Assembly (NCBI RefSeq): GCF_001469955.1
Contig: NZ_LOPU01000037.1
Coordinates: 62,001 to 126,000 of the forward strand
From: Haloprofundus marisrubri
GTDB lineage: Archaea; Halobacteriota; Halobacteria; Halobacteriales; Haloferacaceae
Length of the DNA stretch: 64,000 nucleotides
Direction of reading: 5' to 3'
The notes beneath the pieces were generated by a model, which saw only the letters and a list, made by a program, of their open reading frames with translations, did not search any database and was not told where the DNA came from. This document shows positions 35,239 to 46,241 of the stretch, in pieces (position 1 is the first letter of the stretch; every line of letters starts with the position of its first letter). Position numbers and translations under genes: made by a program.

Positions 35239-35703
35239 CTACTTCTGTGTGTTGGCTGAGTCGAGTGTTGGCTCGCGTTCCATCTGTGAGTGTACTCCCG
35301 GCCGAGGGTGCTGCGTGAGTTCGGTGTCGGTGTTCTCGATGAGGCCGTCGAGTCGTCGCTCGAACTCCTCACGAGAGATGTCGCCGGCGGCGTACCGCTG
35401 TTTGAGCGTCTCCGTCGCGTCGTCGTCCTCGGTGGCCGTCGTCCTCGTGAGACCGGAGTCGGGGGCGAGCAGGGCGGCGGTTCCGAACGCCGGAAGCGTG
35501 AGTGCGAGTATCGAAAACAGAAACATGAACCAATAGTAGACGGCGCCGGTTTTGACGCCGGAGGCGACGGCGAACAGCGCCCACACCGCGAGCACACCCC
35601 CGATAGCGGCGACACCGCCGACGACTCGTCGCCACCGACGAGTGTCCGGGGTGTATCTGGCGAGCAACTGGAGCGCGGTGGAGGCGTCAGACGGCGGGTT
35701 CAT
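35239..35703 (-). CDS. SHOCT-domain membrane protein
   Basis: This 154-residue protein starts MNPPSDASTALQLLARYTPD. Two membrane segments lie near residues 26-46 and 56-80. The C-terminal part contains a SHOCT motif (LKQRYAAGDISREEFERRLDGL type, about residues 100-121), a short oligomerisation-like helix pair. The function is unknown. It shares the minus strand with uvrB upstream but is separated by 63 bases. Confidence 0.82.
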   Translation of the reverse strand: MNPPSDASTALQLLARYTPDTRRWRRVVGGVAAIGGVLAVWALFAVASGVKTGAVYYWFMFLFSILALTLPAFGTAALLAPDSGLTRTTATEDDDATETLKQRYAAGDISREEFERRLDGLIENTDTELTQHPRPGVHSQMEREPTLDSANTQK

Positions 35704-35766
35704 CTCGTCATAGCAGTCTGACAGGAACTACAAACCGTTTTCGATGCCGTAGAAACCCGAGACGGT

Positions 35767-37827
<2,061 letters not shown>

Positions 37828-37910
37828 CGACCGTGGTACGTGACGGAGCTACTTTACCGACACGGCGGGCGCTCGTTTCGGGCCTCTGAGTCTGTCTAAA
37901 AAGGCGTCGG

Positions 37911-39251
37911 CTAGAAGAGGTGGTCGGCCATCGTCGTCGACCAGACGGTTCCGTCGGTGAGCATCTCGCCGCCACAGCGCCACGAGTCGGCGTTGCCCGC
38001 GTCGCCGTCGACGTAGGGGTACGCGACGAGCGCCGCCGGCGAGGTCAGCACCGACAGCGGGTAGTCGCTGTCGCGGACGAATCCGGCCGCACGCATGGCG
38101 GCCTCGGGGAACGCCGTCCCGAACGCCGTTAGGAGGTTCGCGTCGGCGTGTTGCTCGGCGACAGCGACGAGGAGGGTCCGGAGCGCGGCATCGTCGGATG
38201 AGAGCGTCGAGTCGCCCGACAGCGTCGAGTCGTCCACCTCGGCGGACGAGGACGAACTCGTGTCGGCCGGGAGCACGTCGACGAGACTGACGCGTCCCTG
38301 CTCCTCGGTGCGGTCGGCGACGACGACGGCGGCGACCGGTTCGCCGTCACGAGCGGCGACGTACGTCCGGTACGTCTCGTCGTCGTCGAAGCGCCAGCCG
38401 TAGAACTCGGCGTCGCGGACGACGCGAGCGGCCTCGGTGTCTACTCGCTCGGCCAGCGCCCCGAGTCGCTCGGCGGGAACGCCGTCGACGCGGGAGACGG
38501 TCACGTCGTGGTCGACAGCGGCCCGTCGACGTTTCGCGCCGAGGTAGCCACGGGTGACGACGCCGCCGAGTCGACCGAGTGTGCCGGCGACCGGTCCTCG
38601 CTGCGCCGCGAGCGCCGCGGGGTTCTGGATGCGGTAGTACGTCGGCACCTCGCCGACGACGCGGAAACCCGAATCCAGCACGTCACCGAGGGCGTCGCCG
38701 CCGAGGAAGTCGAAGGCGAAGGCGGCCGACGAGTCGGCGTACCGCTCCTCGGCGGCCGTCGAAAGCTGCTCCGAGAGGTCGGTCTCCTCGCAGTCAGGGT
38801 GGACGACACAGTCGATAGCGTGGAGTGCCGTCACGACATCGGTGCCGACGCGAACGCGGACGGCAGTCGATAGGTGTGCGCCGACGAGTTCGTCGCCGTC
38901 TTCGGCGACGTGTATCGGAACCCCGTCGGAGGTGAACGGGTTGTCGACGAACAGTCGGTCGAACCACGCCGAATCCATCGGGTCGCCGGTCGCCGCCTCG
39001 TACAGCGAGTGGACTGCATCTCGGTCGGTCGAGTCGTACGGGCGGAAGACGGGCGTAGAGGTGTCGGTGGAGTCGACTGCCGCGGAAGCGGCGTCTGTGG
39101 GGTCGCCGCCGTCGGGGGCGGGTGCGGGCGCGGAGCCCTCCGACGACGGGGCGATGTCGGACGACTGAGGGTCGTCGCCTGTGGTGTCGGCGGTCGAACC
39201 CGAGTCGGGACGAGCCTCGCCATTGCGACGCTCGTTGGTCGATACGGTCAT
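37911..39251 (-). CDS. GNAT-like acetyltransferase with acidic N-terminus
   Basis: Starting at the ATG at 39251 (MTVSTNERRNGEARPD) the protein has 446 residues; an ATG at 39278 is in frame as well. Residues 1-70 are Ser/Asp/Pro-rich and disordered. A GNAT domain begins near FRPYDSTDRDAVHSLYEAATG and shows DELVGAHLSTAVRVRVG and CVVHPDCEETDLSEQL. A second related half (TYVAARDGEPVAAVVVADR, to AAMRAAGFVRDSDYPL) suggests a tandem GNAT fold like Eis or FemAB proteins. The substrate is unknown. Confidence 0.8.
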   Translation of the reverse strand: MTVSTNERRNGEARPDSGSTADTTGDDPQSSDIAPSSEGSAPAPAPDGGDPTDAASAAVDSTDTSTPVFRPYDSTDRDAVHSLYEAATGDPMDSAWFDRLFVDNPFTSDGVPIHVAEDGDELVGAHLSTAVRVRVGTDVVTALHAIDCVVHPDCEETDLSEQLSTAAEERYADSSAAFAFDFLGGDALGDVLDSGFRVVGEVPTYYRIQNPAALAAQRGPVAGTLGRLGGVVTRGYLGAKRRRAAVDHDVTVSRVDGVPAERLGALAERVDTEAARVVRDAEFYGWRFDDDETYRTYVAARDGEPVAAVVVADRTEEQGRVSLVDVLPADTSSSSSAEVDDSTLSGDSTLSSDDAALRTLLVAVAEQHADANLLTAFGTAFPEAAMRAAGFVRDSDYPLSVLTSPAALVAYPYVDGDAGNADSWRCGGEMLTDGTVWSTTMADHLF

Positions 39252-39424
39252 CACTCCGAGTTCCGAGAGAAACAGCATTGTTACTCACACCATACTCGGG
39301 CGTAAGTGGGTCCAAACACGGCGAGACGAGAGACGAGTCGCCGCAGGTGAGCCGTCGGTCAGTGAGTCGTCGAGGCAAGCGAGCCGTCCGAAGCGTTTTG
39401 CGCCGGTGTGTGCTACAGTTCGAC

Positions 39425-39694
39425 ATGGACCGAACGCCACTGCAGGACGCGAGCGACGAACTTCGCCGAGCAAGCGAACAGGCCAACGGGGAACTCCGAG
39501 AGCGATTGCAGAACCAGTCCGACCAGTTAGCCAGCCTCGCAGACCGGTCACGCGGGCCGGACCACGGCCGCCTCGACAGACATCTGAACGCGCTCCGAGA
39601 ACTCGAAGCGCAACTCGACGGCGAGGCGAAAACGCACGTCGAGAACGCAAGCGAAGCCATCACAGAGTACCGTTCCGGCGTCGCGGGCGTGTGA
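39425..39694 (+). CDS. Small helical haloarchaeal protein (89 residues)
   Basis: The ATG at 39425 starts MDRTPLQDASDELRRASEQA. The whole protein is predicted to be long helices with heptad-like spacing (LRERLQNQSDQLASLADR, HLNALRELEAQLDG), so a coiled coil is likely. An AGCGTTTTGCG box around 39392-39400 is 29 bases upstream. I believe this is a haloarchaeal DUF7553-type family. Function is unknown. Confidence 0.72.
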   Translation: MDRTPLQDASDELRRASEQANGELRERLQNQSDQLASLADRSRGPDHGRLDRHLNALRELEAQLDGEAKTHVENASEAITEYRSGVAGV

Positions 39695-39847
39695 GTCGCC
39701 GGCGCGCGAGTTGTCGACGCGCGGGTCGCCAACGCGCACGTACTGGTCGCTAAGCAAGCACGACGACCCGCCGAAACATCGGTCGAACCCCTTCAGTTCG
39801 CGTGGAGATTCGAGAGCGTCAGCTGGGCGAAACAGTCGGGGAAACGG

Positions 39848-40468
39848 TCAGCAGACGTTCTTCGGCTTGACGCCCATCGACTCGAGCGTCTCGACGTAGT
39901 GGTCGTAAGCCGCGTCGACGACGGCGTCGGCGGCGGCGCGAGCGTGTTCCCAGTCGGCGTCGTCTTCGCAGACTGAGTCGAGCGTCTCGGCGGCGCGGTC
40001 CAGTTGGTCGTCGTAGTCGTCGCGGATGCTCCGGAAGGCGTCCGCCGAAGAGGTGTCGGCGCTGCCGACGAAGAAGCCGACCATCTGGCCGGCGAGGCGG
40101 TCGCCGACGATAGAGCGCGCGAGCAAGCCACCGACGCGTTCTTCTGTCGTCTCGAAGCCGTCGAGCGTCTCGTACATCGGGCGATTCGTGTCCGGGGTCG
40201 TCTCGTCGCTGTCGACGGCGTCTCGGTGGTCGGCCTCCGCGTCGGCGACAGACGAGAACAGGCCCGCGGCGTCGTCGTGACTCTCGGTGTCGGCCCACTC
40301 CTCGAAGAGGCGGGCAGCCGTCTCCGCTTCGTCGGCGGCGGCCGCGCGAACCGCCGGTGCGTCCATCTCGCCGCCAGTAAGTGCGTACAGCGCCTTCGAG
40401 GAACCGAGTCGGGAGAGAGCGGTCTCGTGGTCGTCGCGCAGCGTCTCGATGAGTCGGTTGCCGTTCAT
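39848..40468 (-). CDS. Rubrerythrin/ferritin-like helical-bundle protein
   Basis: The ATG at 40468 (MNGNRLIETLRDDHETAL) gives 206 residues; the upstream in-frame extension is Arg/Gln-rich and lacks family character. The protein is nearly all helix, with Glu/His-containing segments (ADEAETAARLFEEWADTESH and SVADAEADHRDAV) at ferritin-like spacing. A full di-iron ExxH set is not certain. A TATA-like box near 40489-40498 lies about 26 bases upstream. An antioxidant role would be a guess. Confidence 0.68.
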   Translation of the reverse strand: MNGNRLIETLRDDHETALSRLGSSKALYALTGGEMDAPAVRAAAADEAETAARLFEEWADTESHDDAAGLFSSVADAEADHRDAVDSDETTPDTNRPMYETLDGFETTEERVGGLLARSIVGDRLAGQMVGFFVGSADTSSADAFRSIRDDYDDQLDRAAETLDSVCEDDADWEHARAAADAVVDAAYDHYVETLESMGVKPKNVC

Positions 40469-40712
40469 GTGACGACGTACGCGGGTCGGGCGTTTGTAAC
40501 CTCCGTCGTCGTCAATCCGTTCCCTTCGTCTCCGCGTCTGCGCCTGCGCCTGTGTCTGTATCTGTGTGGGGCGACAGGGTCGGTCGTGGTTGAGTCGGTC
40601 GTGATTGGGCCGTTCGTAGTTGAATCGGTCGTAACTCTCTCGGGCGTCCGACGCATGCTGGAAAATGGTCACCGGGAGATACAGTTACGGGGATGGGTGT
40701 CAACTGTCGAAC

Positions 40713-42218
40713 GTGCGCATCTCCACAGCCCTCCGTTCGGGATTCCGTCTCCCGGACCGGTATCCCATCGCAGTCCTGCCGTTCTACCTGCTGACGGCGA
40801 GCGTCGGCGTCGTCACCCGCGTGCCGCTGTTCGTCGGTATCGCCGTCGTCGTCGCCGTTCTCTCGTCGAGCGGCCGTCTCGACACCTTCGCCGAACGAAT
40901 CCAGCAGGTCGATTTCACCACGCTCAACGCCGCCGAACCGACCCCTCCGACCGGATTAGCCGAGGCACTGGCCGTACTCGTGACACCGGTGACGGTCACC
41001 GTTTTCGCGCTCTCGGCACTGGTAGCGGTGGCGGTCAGCCTGCTCGTGACCGCCGGCGTTCGCGCCGGCACGCTCTCGGCGGTACTGGCGGCAATCGACG
41101 ACCGAGAGCCGACAGTCGAAGGCGTTCGTGGGGCGAGACGGTTCTGGCTCTCGTTCGTCACCTACCTCCTGTTTCGGGGACTGCTGATTGGTAGTATCGT
41201 CGTCGCAACGGTGTTCGTCGCGGCACTCTTCGTCGTGCTCGGTCCGGTTGGCGCGGCGCTGAGTGTGCTCGTCGCCGTCGTCGGTGTCGTGTTGGCTGTC
41301 GTCGTCACCCTCCTCTTGGCGTTCACCGAACAGGCACTCGTCGCCGACGGCGACGGCCTGGTGGATGCACTGAGAGCGAGCGTTCGGTTTCCGATTCGGC
41401 GCCCGGTCGATTTCCTGTTCTACGTGCTCGTCGCCGGAGCGGCGTTCGTCGCCAACGGCATCGTCGTCGGAACCGCCGGCTTCCTCGGCGTAACACAGGC
41501 CGGAGCCTTGCTGTTGGTGCTTCTCGTCTCGCCGATTTTCGACGGGTTCAAAATGTCGCTGTACGCCGAACGCGGACTCGGCGAACGCGACGACGAGTAC
41601 GGTGCCGACCGACCGGGGTATCGCAGTCGCGTGTCCGCGCGCACGCGAGACGGTGTCGGCGCACTCGGGCGGTTCGTCGTCGACCACCCGGTGTGGAATC
41701 TCGTCTCGACGCTCGTCCTCGGTGGGAGCATCCTCGCGGGATACGCCGCGACGGCGGGCTACGGCATCCAAATCGGCACGCCGGGCGACGTCGCCGGCGT
41801 GTTCGGCGTCTTCCCCATCGACACGTTCGTCAACATCGCGGCGAACAACTGGCTCGTCGGGGCCGCAAGCGCCTACGGTGGCCTCGTTTTCGGGGTTCCG
41901 GCGGCGGTGAGTCTCGCATTTAACGGTCTCCTCATCGGAGCGCTCGCCGGAATTTTCGAGTTGACGCCGTTTCTGGCGCTCGTCGCCCCGCACGGCGTTA
42001 TCGAACTACCCGGACTGGTCGTCGCCGGCGCACTCGGGTTACACCTCGGTGCTGTCGGCTGGCGTGCCTTCCGCGGACGAACCGACGCGGCGGGGGTGGC
42101 GGAAGCGCTGCGGGACGCGTTCCGCGTACTCGTCGGGTTGGCCGTCGTCTTCGTCGTCGCCTCGTTCGTCGAGGCGTTCCTGACGCCCCGAATCGCCGCG
42201 TTCGTCCTCGGTGGATAG
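40713..42218 (+). CDS. Large membrane protein with SpoIIM-like C-terminal domain
   Basis: The GTG at 40713 (VRISTALRSGFRLPDRYP) gives 501 residues; the frame is open upstream to 40665. There are about ten membrane segments. The N-terminal half (to about residue 300) resembles DUF7847-like multi-spanning proteins. The C-terminal part (FVNIAANNWLVGAASAYGG, FGVPAAVSLAFNGLLIGALAG, APHGVIELPGLVVAGALGL) matches the stage II sporulation protein M family, which in archaea is not linked to sporulation. Function is unknown. Confidence 0.82.
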   Translation: MRISTALRSGFRLPDRYPIAVLPFYLLTASVGVVTRVPLFVGIAVVVAVLSSSGRLDTFAERIQQVDFTTLNAAEPTPPTGLAEALAVLVTPVTVTVFALSALVAVAVSLLVTAGVRAGTLSAVLAAIDDREPTVEGVRGARRFWLSFVTYLLFRGLLIGSIVVATVFVAALFVVLGPVGAALSVLVAVVGVVLAVVVTLLLAFTEQALVADGDGLVDALRASVRFPIRRPVDFLFYVLVAGAAFVANGIVVGTAGFLGVTQAGALLLVLLVSPIFDGFKMSLYAERGLGERDDEYGADRPGYRSRVSARTRDGVGALGRFVVDHPVWNLVSTLVLGGSILAGYAATAGYGIQIGTPGDVAGVFGVFPIDTFVNIAANNWLVGAASAYGGLVFGVPAAVSLAFNGLLIGALAGIFELTPFLALVAPHGVIELPGLVVAGALGLHLGAVGWRAFRGRTDAAGVAEALRDAFRVLVGLAVVFVVASFVEAFLTPRIAAFVLGG

Positions 42219-42287
42219 TCGACTTCGAATACAATCATCTCTGCGTTATTTTTGTCTTTGAGTGAGTTTCGTTTCTACAGCTAGGAA

Positions 42288-42442
42288 ACCTAATTTGTTG
42301 GGTGGGAGAGTTTAGTGGACAGAGTTACTATCCAAATATGCGAAACGCGGACGCGCCGGACCACAACACAGTTCGCGTGCCAACGAACTAAGCCAAGCCA
42401 TGCTGTCCCGGTGCGCTGCGTTCGACGAGGCATCAGCCTCGT
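42288..42442 (+). repeat. Structured element, copy 1
   Basis: The copy begins ACCTAATTTGTTGGG, continues with GTTTAGTGGA, then TGCGAAACGCGGACG. It contains hairpin 1 AGTTCG-CGTGCCAA-CGAACT at 42370-42389, the conserved AGCCAAGCCATGC, and hairpin 2 ACGAGGC-ATCA-GCCTCGT at 42425-42442. The strand given is the orientation of this description; the transcribed strand is unknown. Confidence 0.75.
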
Positions 42443-42666
42443 ACTTCTCTTCGGACCAACTCTCCGAGCAACGCGTCTCGACACTCGAAGGTCAGACGTC
42501 CGGACTCCACCGGACGAGAGACGTTCGTGGTGTCACTGATTCGGTTTGACTTTCCGAGACGTCGCTCCGAGGCGCCCGGATGCCCTCAGAAGGCCACCTG
42601 AGGCAGATGTAGGGTCAGAGTACCGGTCCAGTTATTCACCAGTCGATGGTGGTCACTCGGACCGAT

Positions 42667-42822
42667 ACCTCATTTGTTGGGCAAAGTCGTTTAGTGAATA
42701 GGGCGCTTACTACAATATGCGAACACGGACGCCCCGGACACCCACAGTTCGCGTGCCAACGAACTTGCCAAAGCCATGCAATCCGGACGTGCCGTGTGCA
42801 GTGAAGCGAGGCAGTAGCCTCG
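42667..42822 (+). repeat. Structured element, copy 2
   Basis: The copy begins ACCTCATTTGTTGGG and has GTTTAGTGAA and TGCGAACACGGACGC. Hairpin 1 is identical to copy 1 in stem and loop (42746-42765). Hairpin 2 keeps the stem CGAGGC/GCCTCG but has the loop AGTA (42807-42822). The interval between hairpins is five bases longer than in copies 1 and 3. This is the most diverged copy. Confidence 0.75.
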
Positions 42823-42929
42823 TTCTCCCCCATCCTCGAACTAACAGACCCCGAGCGATGCGTCTCCTCACCTCACAGTAGTACCTACAACGAGTTGTGA
42901 GTCCTAACTGTGTTCGAATCTAACTAGAA

Positions 42930-43088
42930 GCCTAACATGTTTGGGGGCGTCGTTTAGTGGATGGGACGGCAAGTGACAGATGCGAAACGCGGGCGTGCCG
43001 AACCCCCACCACAGTTCGCGTGCCAACGAACTAAGCCAAGCCATGCAGTCTCGGTGCGCCGCGTTCGACGAGGCGCCCCTCGCCTCGT
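42930..43088 (+). repeat. Structured element, copy 3
   Basis: The copy begins GCCTAACATGTTTGGGGG and has GTTTAGTGGA and TGCGAAACGCGGGCG. Hairpin 1 is again identical (43013-43032). Hairpin 2 is ACGAGGCG-CCCCT-CGCCTCGT (43068-43088), one pair longer with a different loop. From 43012 to 43074 it differs from copy 1 at only three of 63 positions. Confidence 0.75.
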
Positions 43089-43188
43089 ACCCCCCCCATC
43101 CTCAGAAAACTATTCGACGAGCGCTGTCGCTCGTCGGGGCAGTCTTCTCGCAGAAAAATCGAAGTCGGAGTGACGACCGCTTAGACAG

Positions 43189-44052
43189 TTAGTCGTCGTT
43201 GCTGCCGGTTTCGACGGGTGCGCCGACGAGGTTGCCCCACTCGGTCCACGAACCATCGTAGTTGGTGACGTTGTCGTAGCCGAGCAGTTCGTGGAGCGCA
43301 AACCACGCGATAGAGGAGCGCTCGCCGATGCGGCAGTACGCGATGACGTCCTGATTGTCGTCGACGCCCTCGGACTCGTAGAGTTCGCGGAGTTCGTCGG
43401 CGGATTTGAACGTGCCGTCGTCGTTGACGGTGGCCGCCCACGAGATGTTACGCGCGCCGGGGACGTGGCCGCCGCGCTGGGCCGTCTCCTGCAGTCCCGG
43501 CGGGGCGAGAATCTCGCCGGAGAACTCCTCGGGGGAGCGAACGTCGACGAGCGGCAGACCACGGTCGATGGCTTTCTCGACGTCGTCGCGGTACGCGCGG
43601 ATGGACTCGAACGGGCCGCGGGAGTCGTACTCCTGTTCGGGGAGTTCGGGGACGTCGTCGGTCGTCGGGTAGTCGTTGTCGACCCAGTAGTCGCGGCCGC
43701 CGTTCATCAGGCGGACGTCCTCGTGGCCGTAGTATTTGAACTGCCAGTAGGTGTACGCCGCGAACCAGTTCGAGTTGTCGCCGTAGAGTACGACCGTCGA
43801 ATCCTCGCTGATGCCGTGAGAGCCGAGGAGGTCCTCGAAGTCCTCCTTGGTGAGAATGTCGCGGGTCGTCTGGTCTTGCAACTGGGTCTCCCAGTTGAAC
43901 CCAATCGCGCCGGGCGCGTGAGCGTCGTCGTACGCCTCGGTGTCGACGTCGACTTCCACGAGTCGATACGCGGGGTCGTCGCTCTCGAATTCGTCGAGAT
44001 GGTCTTCCACCCAGTCCGCCGAGACGAGTACGTCTTTTGCGTAATCTGCCAT
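43189..44052 (-). CDS. tssA: Thiosulfate sulfurtransferase (two rhodanese domains), TssA-like
   Basis: The ATG at 44052 (MADYAKDVLVSADWVEDHLD) gives 287 residues; a TATA-like box near 44074-44082 lies about 26 bases before it. The first rhodanese domain is inactive-like and contains VVLYGDNSNWFAAYTYW. The second carries the catalytic Cys in AYCRIGERSSIAWF, a CRxGxRxS loop of the thiosulfate type. It transfers sulfane sulfur from thiosulfate to acceptors such as cyanide or thiols. It is divergent from a second sulfurtransferase at 44284. Confidence 0.93.
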   Translation of the reverse strand: MADYAKDVLVSADWVEDHLDEFESDDPAYRLVEVDVDTEAYDDAHAPGAIGFNWETQLQDQTTRDILTKEDFEDLLGSHGISEDSTVVLYGDNSNWFAAYTYWQFKYYGHEDVRLMNGGRDYWVDNDYPTTDDVPELPEQEYDSRGPFESIRAYRDDVEKAIDRGLPLVDVRSPEEFSGEILAPPGLQETAQRGGHVPGARNISWAATVNDDGTFKSADELRELYESEGVDDNQDVIAYCRIGERSSIAWFALHELLGYDNVTNYDGSWTEWGNLVGAPVETGSNDD

Positions 44053-44283
44053 CGCATCCGCGAGTAGGACGTGCAAAAGCATAATGCCAACACCCCCGGC
44101 ATGTACGGCCGTTCGTGAGTTGTAGCGGTGATTTTTGCCCATTGTTCGTAGCCGTGTCACTCGGTCGATGCGTGCACCGGTCCGGACCCCGCCAATTGCG
44201 GCAAAATCGTCTGGTATTCGTGACGGGACGCGACCCTGACCGCGACGCCGACAGCTAAATCCCATCCGACCGTAGGCCGCGTC

Positions 44284-45120
44284 ATGTACGAGAACGCCGT
44301 CGTGAGCGCGTCGTGGGTCGCCGACAGACTGGACGAGGTGCGAGTCGTCGACGTGCGCGACGCGTGGGAGTTCGACGGTATCGGCCATCTACCGGGTGCG
44401 GTAAACGTTCCGTTCGACGAGTTCCGAAGCGGCGAGACGTCGGAGACGTCTCCTGACGAAGGTGGCGAACCCGCCGGAGCAGACGATGAAGGGATGCTCC
44501 CGGGCGAGGAGACGTGGGAACGACTGCTGAGCGAGGCCGGCGTCCAAATCGACGACCATCTCGTCGCCTATGACGACACCCACGGCGTGTTCGCCGCTCG
44601 GTTTCTCGTGACTGCCGAACTGTACGGCCACGACACCGACCGTCTCCACCTGCTCGACGGCGATTACAGCGCGTGGAGTCGGGAGTACGAGACGACGACG
44701 GAGACACCGGACCCCGAGGAGACGACGTACGAGGTCCGAACTCCCGACCGGGCGACGCTCGTCGACTACGAGACGGTGCGCGAGAGCCTCGACGACGACG
44801 CCGTCACCATCGTCGACACGCGCGAAGCGTGGGAGTACGAGGAAGCGCATCTCCCCGGGGCGGTGCAACTCGACTGGCGCGAGTTCGTCGACGACGAGAC
44901 GCGCGGGTTGAAACCGCGCGAGGAACTCGAATCGATTCTCGCCGACAACGGGGTTTCGGTGGACCAACGGGTGCTTCTATACTGCAACACTGCCCGCCGC
45001 ATCAGCCACACCTACCTCGTGCTTCGTCATCTGGGCTACGAGGACCTCGCGTTCTACGAGGGGAGTCTCACCGAGTGGCGAGAGCGCGGTGGCCCGCTCG
45101 AAGGCGACGAAGCCGAGTAA
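44284..45120 (+). CDS. tssB: Thiosulfate sulfurtransferase (two rhodanese domains), TssB-like
   Basis: This 278-residue protein starts MYENAVVSASWVADRLDEVR. The first rhodanese half contains VAYDDTHGVFAARFL without an active Cys; the second has DTREAWEYEEAHLPGA and the catalytic loop LYCNTARRISHTYLV. The CNTARRIS loop differs from the CRIGERSS loop of the neighbour, so the two enzymes may use different donors or acceptors. A TATA-like box GCTAAATCC at 44252-44260 is 28 bases before the ATG. The 231-base divergent promoter region between the two genes may coordinate them. Confidence 0.92.
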   Translation: MYENAVVSASWVADRLDEVRVVDVRDAWEFDGIGHLPGAVNVPFDEFRSGETSETSPDEGGEPAGADDEGMLPGEETWERLLSEAGVQIDDHLVAYDDTHGVFAARFLVTAELYGHDTDRLHLLDGDYSAWSREYETTTETPDPEETTYEVRTPDRATLVDYETVRESLDDDAVTIVDTREAWEYEEAHLPGAVQLDWREFVDDETRGLKPREELESILADNGVSVDQRVLLYCNTARRISHTYLVLRHLGYEDLAFYEGSLTEWRERGGPLEGDEAE

Positions 45121-45181
45121 GGACGACCGAGAGAGAACGAAAGAGGAACCGACGGAGTCGGCACGTCGAACGACAGCGTAG

Positions 45182-45469
45182 TCAGTGTGGTTGAACGACG
45201 ACGCGGCCGTCGGCGAACGCCGAGACGTGAACGCCTGCGTAGTGGAACTCGACGACTCGGCCACGCGTGGGATTCGCCTCGAACGGGCGGAGAAGGTCGT
45301 CCAGTGCGTCGGGGTCGAGAGCGTCAAGGAGCGGCGGCAGCGAGAGTTCGTCCGTCGTCGTCGCGTCGGCGACGGCCCTGACGACGGTGTCGCTCGGTCG
45401 TTCGCCTTTGCGGCATTCGTAAGTTTTCGCGTTTGGCCCGGGAGTGATAAGCGGGGAGGTGATTGTCAC
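45182..45469 (-). CDS. HalOD1 output-domain protein
   Basis: The frame starts with GTG at 45469 and encodes 95 residues. The core (SDTVVRAVADATTTDELSL, and EFHYAGVHVSAFADGRVVV) matches the haloarchaeal HalOD1 domain, found alone or at the ends of signalling proteins. It probably takes part in two-component-like output or protein contact. The start is uncertain because no ATG is in frame. It is next to a Bat-like regulator on the same strand (77 bases upstream). Confidence 0.75.
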   Translation of the reverse strand: MTITSPLITPGPNAKTYECRKGERPSDTVVRAVADATTTDELSLPPLLDALDPDALDDLLRPFEANPTRGRVVEFHYAGVHVSAFADGRVVVQPH

Positions 45470-45545
45470 AACATCGGGTATCCGTGGAACTTAGAGAGTC
45501 TGTCCTCTGATTATGTAACGTCATTTATCACCCCCGTATCCGCGG

Positions 45546-46187
45546 TCACTGCTCGATGAGGCTCCGACGGACCAAGTTGCGGTAGCCGCGACGGAGGCGG
45601 TCGGCGACGGCCTGTCTGCTGATGTCGAACTCGTCGGCCAACGTGTCGAGTGAGGCCTGTCGGGGAACGTCGAAGTAGCCACGGTGGAATGCGAGCAACA
45701 GCGCTTCCCGCTGTGCCTTGGTCAGCCCTTCCGACTGTGGCTGAGTACCGTCGAGTCGCCGGAGTTGGCGAAGACTCAGGGGAATGTTGCAGTTCTCACA
45801 GTACTCCCGAAACGCCGAGAGTCCGTCGCGCGTCGGCGCGCGGCACTTGAACGTCCAACCGTCGGAGGTGCCCGTCGCATTCAGAAGCGCTACGTCGAGG
45901 CGGGCAAAGCCCGCGAGGAGTTCGTCTGCGGCGTCCGTCCAGCGGCTCCGAAACAGCGTGCCGTCGCCGTCGGGGCCGAGCACCTCGACGCTCTCGAAGG
46001 CGTCGTGCGTGGCGAATACGTCGACAACCGCGTCTTCGTCGGCACCGCTGACGCGAAAGTACGGGAAGACGTCCGGTCTCGTGGGGATGACCCGGACGAG
46101 TTCGATGCGTACGTCCGAGGACGCCGCAAGAATCGACCCGAACGGGAGAACGTCGGGTGGGAGGGTGAACTCGGCGTAGAGAGTCAT
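45546..46187 (-). CDS. Bat-type helix-turn-helix transcription regulator
   Basis: This 213-residue protein has an N-terminal sensor-like region (MTLYAEFTLPPDVLPFGSIL, residues 1-140) and a C-terminal HTH_10 domain, seen in LTKAQREALLLAFHRGYFDVP and LADEFDISRQAVADRLRRGYRNL. This is the architecture of the large haloarchaeal family named after the bacterioopsin activator Bat. The family regulates transcription in response to unknown ligands. Its neighbours are a HalOD1 protein and an AI-2E transporter; targets cannot be named. Confidence 0.92.
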   Translation of the reverse strand: MTLYAEFTLPPDVLPFGSILAASSDVRIELVRVIPTRPDVFPYFRVSGADEDAVVDVFATHDAFESVEVLGPDGDGTLFRSRWTDAADELLAGFARLDVALLNATGTSDGWTFKCRAPTRDGLSAFREYCENCNIPLSLRQLRRLDGTQPQSEGLTKAQREALLLAFHRGYFDVPRQASLDTLADEFDISRQAVADRLRRGYRNLVRRSLIEQ

Positions 46188-46241
46188 TGCGTAAACACGG
46201 CCCGTATCTAGTCACTGACGACGGAAAAGACCGGGGACGTA

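Larger units (their letters stand above)
42219..43188. other. 970-base non-coding interval carrying a three-copy structured element
   Basis: The interval lies between two convergent genes. Frames in it are short, and frames shared by the copies are shifted by single-base indels, so it is unlikely to be coding. Its main content is three diverged copies of one element (listed separately at 42288, 42667 and 42930). The sequence between copies 1 and 2 (about 42490-42660) shows no gene. A 9-base-pair hairpin CGACGAGCG/CGCTCGTCG at 43115-43136 follows copy 3. Confidence 0.7.

Noticed and set aside
40956-41993. Minus-strand frame opposite the SpoIIM-like gene (345 codons)
   Set aside because: The translation is extremely Arg/Glu/Asp/His-rich without hydrophobic core, the mirror of a membrane protein gene.
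42290-42833. Minus-strand peptides in element copies 1 and 2 that share AWL..VRWHANC
   Set aside because: The similarity follows from the conserved DNA core. In copy 3 the same reading is broken by an indel, so a conserved protein is unlikely.
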